A DNA stretch of 8,032 nt from Candidatus Zixiibacteriota bacterium. Its GTDB lineage: Bacteria > Zixibacteria > MSB-5A5 > GN15 > FEB-12. A model generated the notes under the pieces. It saw only the letters and a program-made list of their open reading frames with translations, made no database searches and had not been told where the DNA came from. Positions within the stretch are counted from its first letter, which is position 1; each line of letters begins with the position of its first letter. Positions 5,154 to 8,032 of the stretch are shown piece by piece. The stretch is from positions 1 to 8,032 of the forward strand of contig JACRAV010000259.1 in assembly GCA_016213305.1 (NCBI GenBank), written 5' to 3'. Made by a program: the position numbers and the translations under genes.

Positions 5154-6308
5154 CTACTGCGGCTTAATCCAGAACACCGAAGAATCGTCGGTGAACATGC
5201 CGGTGTACCACGATACGCTTGAGTCGATGGTACCAACAAGGTCCGCCTGATAATCAACCGGATTCAGAAATATCTGCGCGTATTTCGGACGGCCGGACTG
5301 ATTTTTGCCGGGAATTTCCTGCCAGCAGGAGAACCTGAAAAGATTTTTGGCCAGATACCCCAGGTATGACATCCGATTCTCGGATACACCGTTGAGATTG
5401 ATGCCGGCCGGAACAACGATGGAATCGCCGTTGGCCATGGTCTGTCGCAATTCCATCGGGCTGAGGTAATTACGCGCGGTGTCTTGAAAGCAGGCGTCGT
5501 GTGTCGGGTCAATCAACACCCACTTATTTCGAGCGGACGAGTACACGATGTTGACCGAGTGACATTCCTGATCGGCAGTATCATACGGTCGACAGATCAG
5601 TTGACGGGCTTTGAAACCCTCTGCCAACAACAACGTAGTCAGCATGCCGGCCATTCCGCCACAATTGGCGGTTTTCCCTTCGCGCGTACAGGCCACCAGC
5701 ATATCGCGCGAGTTCGCGGTCTTGGGATTGTCTTTGCTTCCATCCCAGCGGGCGTTTTCATGCAACCAGTGCATTAATCTCAGAGCCCTCGCAATATCAT
5801 CGCCTGCGCCGGCGATACTATCCAGAGCAAACTCCCGCCGCACAAGAGCGAGTGTGCTGTCCGAGGGGCTCTCATACGTGAAAGCGGGCAGACCGGGCGG
5901 CACTGTCGACCCGAACTGGTGATGCCGCCGCAAGAGTGCGGCCCTTGCCGGAAACGAGGCCTCATCGGTGCTCCAGCGAGGCAAGAAGACTTCATGTATC
6001 GTATCGGAGCGCCACAGTATCAGAAACTCAAATGGCTCGGATCCCAGCTTGACCACGAGCGTGTCGTTGGTGCCGATGACCGTGATAGCATCAGTCGTGC
6101 CGAAACCAGTCGTATCGGGAGAACGAAGCTGTTTCAACGATGCTGGGAATCTCTGCCCGCCGACCACAATCCAGATTGTATCCGCCGCGACCCGCACCGT
6201 GGGAACGCTGGGCAGGTCAGTAGACGAGTTCGCTTCGCCGACTGACCGGAGAATTATAGTCGACAACGTAAGCAACCAACAGACAACCGAAAGAGTTACG
6301 GTTCGCAC
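5154..6308 (-). CDS. Secreted transglutaminase-like (papain-fold) protein
   Basis: A 384-residue protein whose N-terminus (VRTVTLSVVCWLLTLSTIIL, a GTG start read as Met) is a likely Sec signal peptide: one arginine, a hydrophobic run, then a polar stretch from about residue 25. No lipobox follows the core. Residues about 35-115 look like a beta-rich domain of unknown type. A transglutaminase-like core follows at about 160-275: NCGGMAGMLTTLLLAEGF with the candidate nucleophile Cys216, ECHSVNIVY with His250, and WVLIDPTHD with Asp267, giving a complete Cys-His-Asp triad. The last 110 residues are unrecognised. Such proteins act as cysteine proteases, peptidoglycan-peptide hydrolases or cross-linking enzymes; the substrate here is unknown. 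The GTG is chosen because GGAGG lies four bases before it and the signal peptide follows directly. A longer in-frame version from an ATG at 6464 would overlap comM and translate the repeat at 6398-6450, so I reject it. Confidence 0.82.
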   Translation of the reverse strand: MRTVTLSVVCWLLTLSTIILRSVGEANSSTDLPSVPTVRVAADTIWIVVGGQRFPASLKQLRSPDTTGFGTTDAITVIGTNDTLVVKLGSEPFEFLILWRSDTIHEVFLPRWSTDEASFPARAALLRRHHQFGSTVPPGLPAFTYESPSDSTLALVRREFALDSIAGAGDDIARALRLMHWLHENARWDGSKDNPKTANSRDMLVACTREGKTANCGGMAGMLTTLLLAEGFKARQLICRPYDTADQECHSVNIVYSSARNKWVLIDPTHDACFQDTARNYLSPMELRQTMANGDSIVVPAGINLNGVSENRMSYLGYLAKNLFRFSCWQEIPGKNQSGRPKYAQIFLNPVDYQADLVGTIDSSVSWYTGMFTDDSSVFWIKPQ

Positions 6309-6312
6309 AGTT

Positions 6313-6317
6313 CCTCC
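6313..6317 (-). promoter_or_regulatory. Shine-Dalgarno deciding the GTG start of the transglutaminase gene
   Basis: The minus strand reads GGAGG followed by AACT and then GTG at 6308. The 4-base gap is slightly short but acceptable. It is the only convincing ribosome site ahead of the signal peptide and moves the start 52 codons inward from the first ATG of the open frame. Confidence 0.65.
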
Positions 6318-6347
6318 AGCAGTGGTTACGATGTCCCTGCCGGCATC

Positions 6348-6376
6348 AACATAAAAAGACAGTGCTATCCACACAA
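6348..6376 (-). promoter_or_regulatory. Possible promoter of the transglutaminase gene
   Basis: On the minus strand TTGTGT (6376-6371) and TATGTT (6353-6348) are spaced by exactly 17 bases; the -10 matches four of six and the -35 three of six. Transcription would start near 6341, giving a leader of about 33 bases with the GGAGG near its end. It lies just after the repeat that separates this gene from comM. Confidence 0.35.
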
Positions 6377-6397
6377 GCTCAATCCAATGGGTGTACT

Positions 6398-6450
6398 CCG
6401 TCGTTGCCCGGAGCGACGCCGTGGGTGCGACGAAGCAATCTCGCTTCGCC
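6398..6450. repeat. Copy of a dispersed palindromic (REP-like) intergenic repeat
   Basis: The plus strand reads CCGTCGTTGCCCGGAGCGAC, then after a short insert GCGACGAAGCAATCTCGC. This closely resembles a repeat family, seen from memory in many unrelated bacterial genomes, with the core 'CGTCATTGCGAG..GCGACGAAGCAATCTC'. Its minus-strand translation, RDCFVAP, is the typical spurious peptide produced by such copies. It contains a 6-bp hairpin, CGAAGC (6431-6436) with GCTTCG (6443-6448), only seven bases after the comM stop, so it may stabilise or help end the comM message, although no T run follows. It is confined to the gap between two genes. No second copy is in this window, so repeat status is inferred. 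Confidence 0.55.
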
Positions 6451-6454
6451 CCCC

Positions 6455-7993
6455 TCACAACCACAAATGCCTGTCCAGCGACCGGTAATGCACCGCCTCC
6501 GCTACATGCCCCATCTCGATCGTATCCGATCCCGCCAGATCCGCAATCGTCCGCGACACCTTCAGAATCCGATCATACGCCCGCGCCGACAACCCCTGCT
6601 TCTTTATCGCCAACCCCAGCAATGCCTGCGATTTCTCATCGATCACACAGAACCTCCGGATATCCCGCGACTCCATCTGCGCGTTCGAAAATATCCCCTT
6701 CTCATCCTTGAACCGGTACAACTGTCTCTGCCGCGCCTCGTTCACCCGGTGACGGATCGCCTCCGACGTCTCTCCCTTCGATTCGCCCGACAAATCCTTG
6801 AACTTCACCGATGGCACCGTGATATGGATGTCAATCCGGTCCATCAGCGGCCCCGAAATGCGCGACATATACCGCTGGATTTCCGCCGACGAACAATTGC
6901 ACTCGTGGGTCGGGTCGCCGTGATACCCGCACGGACACGGGTTCATCGCCGCCACCAGCGTGAACCGCGCCGGGTAGGTGAGCGTGGTAATCGCGCGGGA
7001 AATTGTTACATGGTGATCTTCCATCGGTTGCCGGAGCATTTCCAGAATATCTTTCTTGAATTCCGGCAGTTCGTCGAGAAACAGCACGCCGTGGTGGGCC
7101 AGCGAGACCTCGCCCGGTTTTGGAATCGACCCGCCGCCGACCAGTCCGGCGTACGAAACCGTGTGGTGGGGCGCCCGGAACGGTCGCGTGGCCACCATGC
7201 CCGCCCCTTTGGCCAGGCGTCCCGCAACTGAGTGGATTTTCGTCGTTTCGAGCGCCTCCGCCACAGTCATATCCGGCAAAATGGTCGAGACCCGCCGCGC
7301 CAGCATCGTCTTCCCCGACCCCGGCGGACCAATCATGATGATATTGTGCCCCCCCGCCGCAGACACTTCGAGCGCCCGCTTGGCCGACTCCTGCCCTTTC
7401 ACATCCGAAAAATCGACCAGATACCGCCGGGCCTGCTCGAATACATCCTCAATATTAATCGTGAACGGCTCAATCGTTGACACATCCTCCAGAAAATGTA
7501 TCGCCTGCTTGAGCGAATGAACCGGATATACCGGCACCGTCCCGGCGATCGCCGCCTCGCGGGCATTCTCGTGCGGCACCAGCAGTCCTTTGACGCCATT
7601 GTTCGGTTTCAGATGCATGGCCATCGGAAGCACCCCCGGCACCGCCCGCACCGCGCCATCGAGGGACAATTCCCCCAGCATGACAAAATCGTCGCACCGG
7701 TCGCGAAGAATCTGCCCGGTGGCCGACAAAATGGCGACCGCAATCGGCAGGTCGAACGCCGACCCCTCCTTTTTGATATCCGCCGGCGCCAGATTGACCG
7801 TGATCTTCTTGGCCGGAAAGACAAAGTCCGAGTTTTTGATCGCCGCCGTTACCCGTTCCTTCGATTCCCGCACCGCGCCGTCGGGCAATCCGACTGTGAT
7901 AAACAGCGGAAGTTGCTGTTGGATGTCGGTCTCGACTTCGACCGTGTACGCCTCCACGCCGAGCGTGGCCGATGAGAGGGTCTTCGAGAGCAT
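6455..7993 (-). CDS. comM: YifB/ComM family Mg-chelatase-like AAA+ ATPase
   Basis: A complete 512-residue protein, the usual family length. The N-terminal Lon-protease-like fold (about 1-170) begins in the usual way (LSSATLGVEAYTVEVETDI) and includes FITVGLPDGAVRESKERV (31-48) and NLAPADIKKEGSAFDLPIA (67-85). The central AAA+ module carries Walker A GPPGSGKT (222-229), Walker B VLFLDELPEF (303-312), and a cysteine cluster NPCPCGYHGDPTHECNCS (351-368; Cys353, 355, 365, 367). GPLMDRIDIH (381-390) contains the conserved arginine region, and the C-terminal Mg_chelatase_C helices end at HLWL. In naturally transformable bacteria ComM is a hexameric helicase that extends branch migration of incoming DNA during recombination; in others the role is less clear. 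The start is supported by AAGGAG at 8010-8005, 11 bases upstream. No dprA or other competence neighbour is in the window. Confidence 0.97.
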   Translation of the reverse strand: MLSKTLSSATLGVEAYTVEVETDIQQQLPLFITVGLPDGAVRESKERVTAAIKNSDFVFPAKKITVNLAPADIKKEGSAFDLPIAVAILSATGQILRDRCDDFVMLGELSLDGAVRAVPGVLPMAMHLKPNNGVKGLLVPHENAREAAIAGTVPVYPVHSLKQAIHFLEDVSTIEPFTINIEDVFEQARRYLVDFSDVKGQESAKRALEVSAAGGHNIIMIGPPGSGKTMLARRVSTILPDMTVAEALETTKIHSVAGRLAKGAGMVATRPFRAPHHTVSYAGLVGGGSIPKPGEVSLAHHGVLFLDELPEFKKDILEMLRQPMEDHHVTISRAITTLTYPARFTLVAAMNPCPCGYHGDPTHECNCSSAEIQRYMSRISGPLMDRIDIHITVPSVKFKDLSGESKGETSEAIRHRVNEARQRQLYRFKDEKGIFSNAQMESRDIRRFCVIDEKSQALLGLAIKKQGLSARAYDRILKVSRTIADLAGSDTIEMGHVAEAVHYRSLDRHLWL

Positions 7994-8032
7994 CTCTTGT
8001 AAAGCTCCTTTCTGTGACAGCTACCGGCTCAC

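Noticed and set aside
6362..7231. A 289-codon plus-strand open frame opposite comM, rich in Arg, Pro and His.
   Set aside because: It is antisense to the conserved AAA+ and zinc-cluster region of comM. The Arg/Pro/His-rich composition is typical of shadow frames in GC-rich DNA.

Overview
This window is a compact stretch of bacterial chromosome in which every gene I can support reads on the minus strand. It carries core housekeeping genes (RNase P RNA, IMP dehydrogenase, two tRNAs, the start of recJ, comM) plus two signalling or secreted-protein genes. Coding regions are GC-rich. The RNase P RNA is of the ancestral (type A) kind, and neither tRNA gene encodes its 3' CCA. A tandem-GAF SpoIIE-type phosphatase and a zinc-ribbon/coiled-coil protein just before guaB suggest a deep-branching Gram-negative-like lineage, perhaps an FCB-group or candidate phylum such as Zixibacteria. 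That placement is a guess from general style, not a phylogenetic result.

Layout in the direction of transcription (right to left): comM (7993-6455), a Mg-chelatase-like AAA+ protein; a short intergenic region with a dispersed palindromic repeat and a likely promoter; a secreted transglutaminase-like protein with a GTG start (6308-5154); a GAF-GAF-SpoIIE phosphatase (5062-3317); a good promoter followed by tRNA-Ile2 (or Met) CAT (3173-3100) and tRNA-Val CAC (3075-3002); a strong intrinsic terminator (2904-2869); a zinc-ribbon/coiled-coil gene (2830-2114) and guaB (2061-595), probably one operon; rnpB (538-150) with a promoter immediately upstream; and the first 42 codons of recJ (127-1), running off the left edge. 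No gene-free stretch exceeds 300 bases.

Functionally, the tRNA pair and rnpB form a coherent picture. The P15/P16 region of the RNase P RNA has no GGU, the motif that pairs with a tRNA 3' CCA, and both local tRNA genes lack an encoded CCA. guaB supplies the first committed step of GMP synthesis; comM and recJ belong to DNA uptake/recombination and repair. The phosphatase and the transglutaminase have no recognisable partners here. I see no mobile element, CRISPR array, toxin-antitoxin pair, defence island or clearly novel multi-gene system. The items most worth checking are the RNase P/CCA correlation, the terminator sitting just ahead of the zinc-ribbon/guaB operon, the tight rnpB-recJ junction, and the dispersed repeat.
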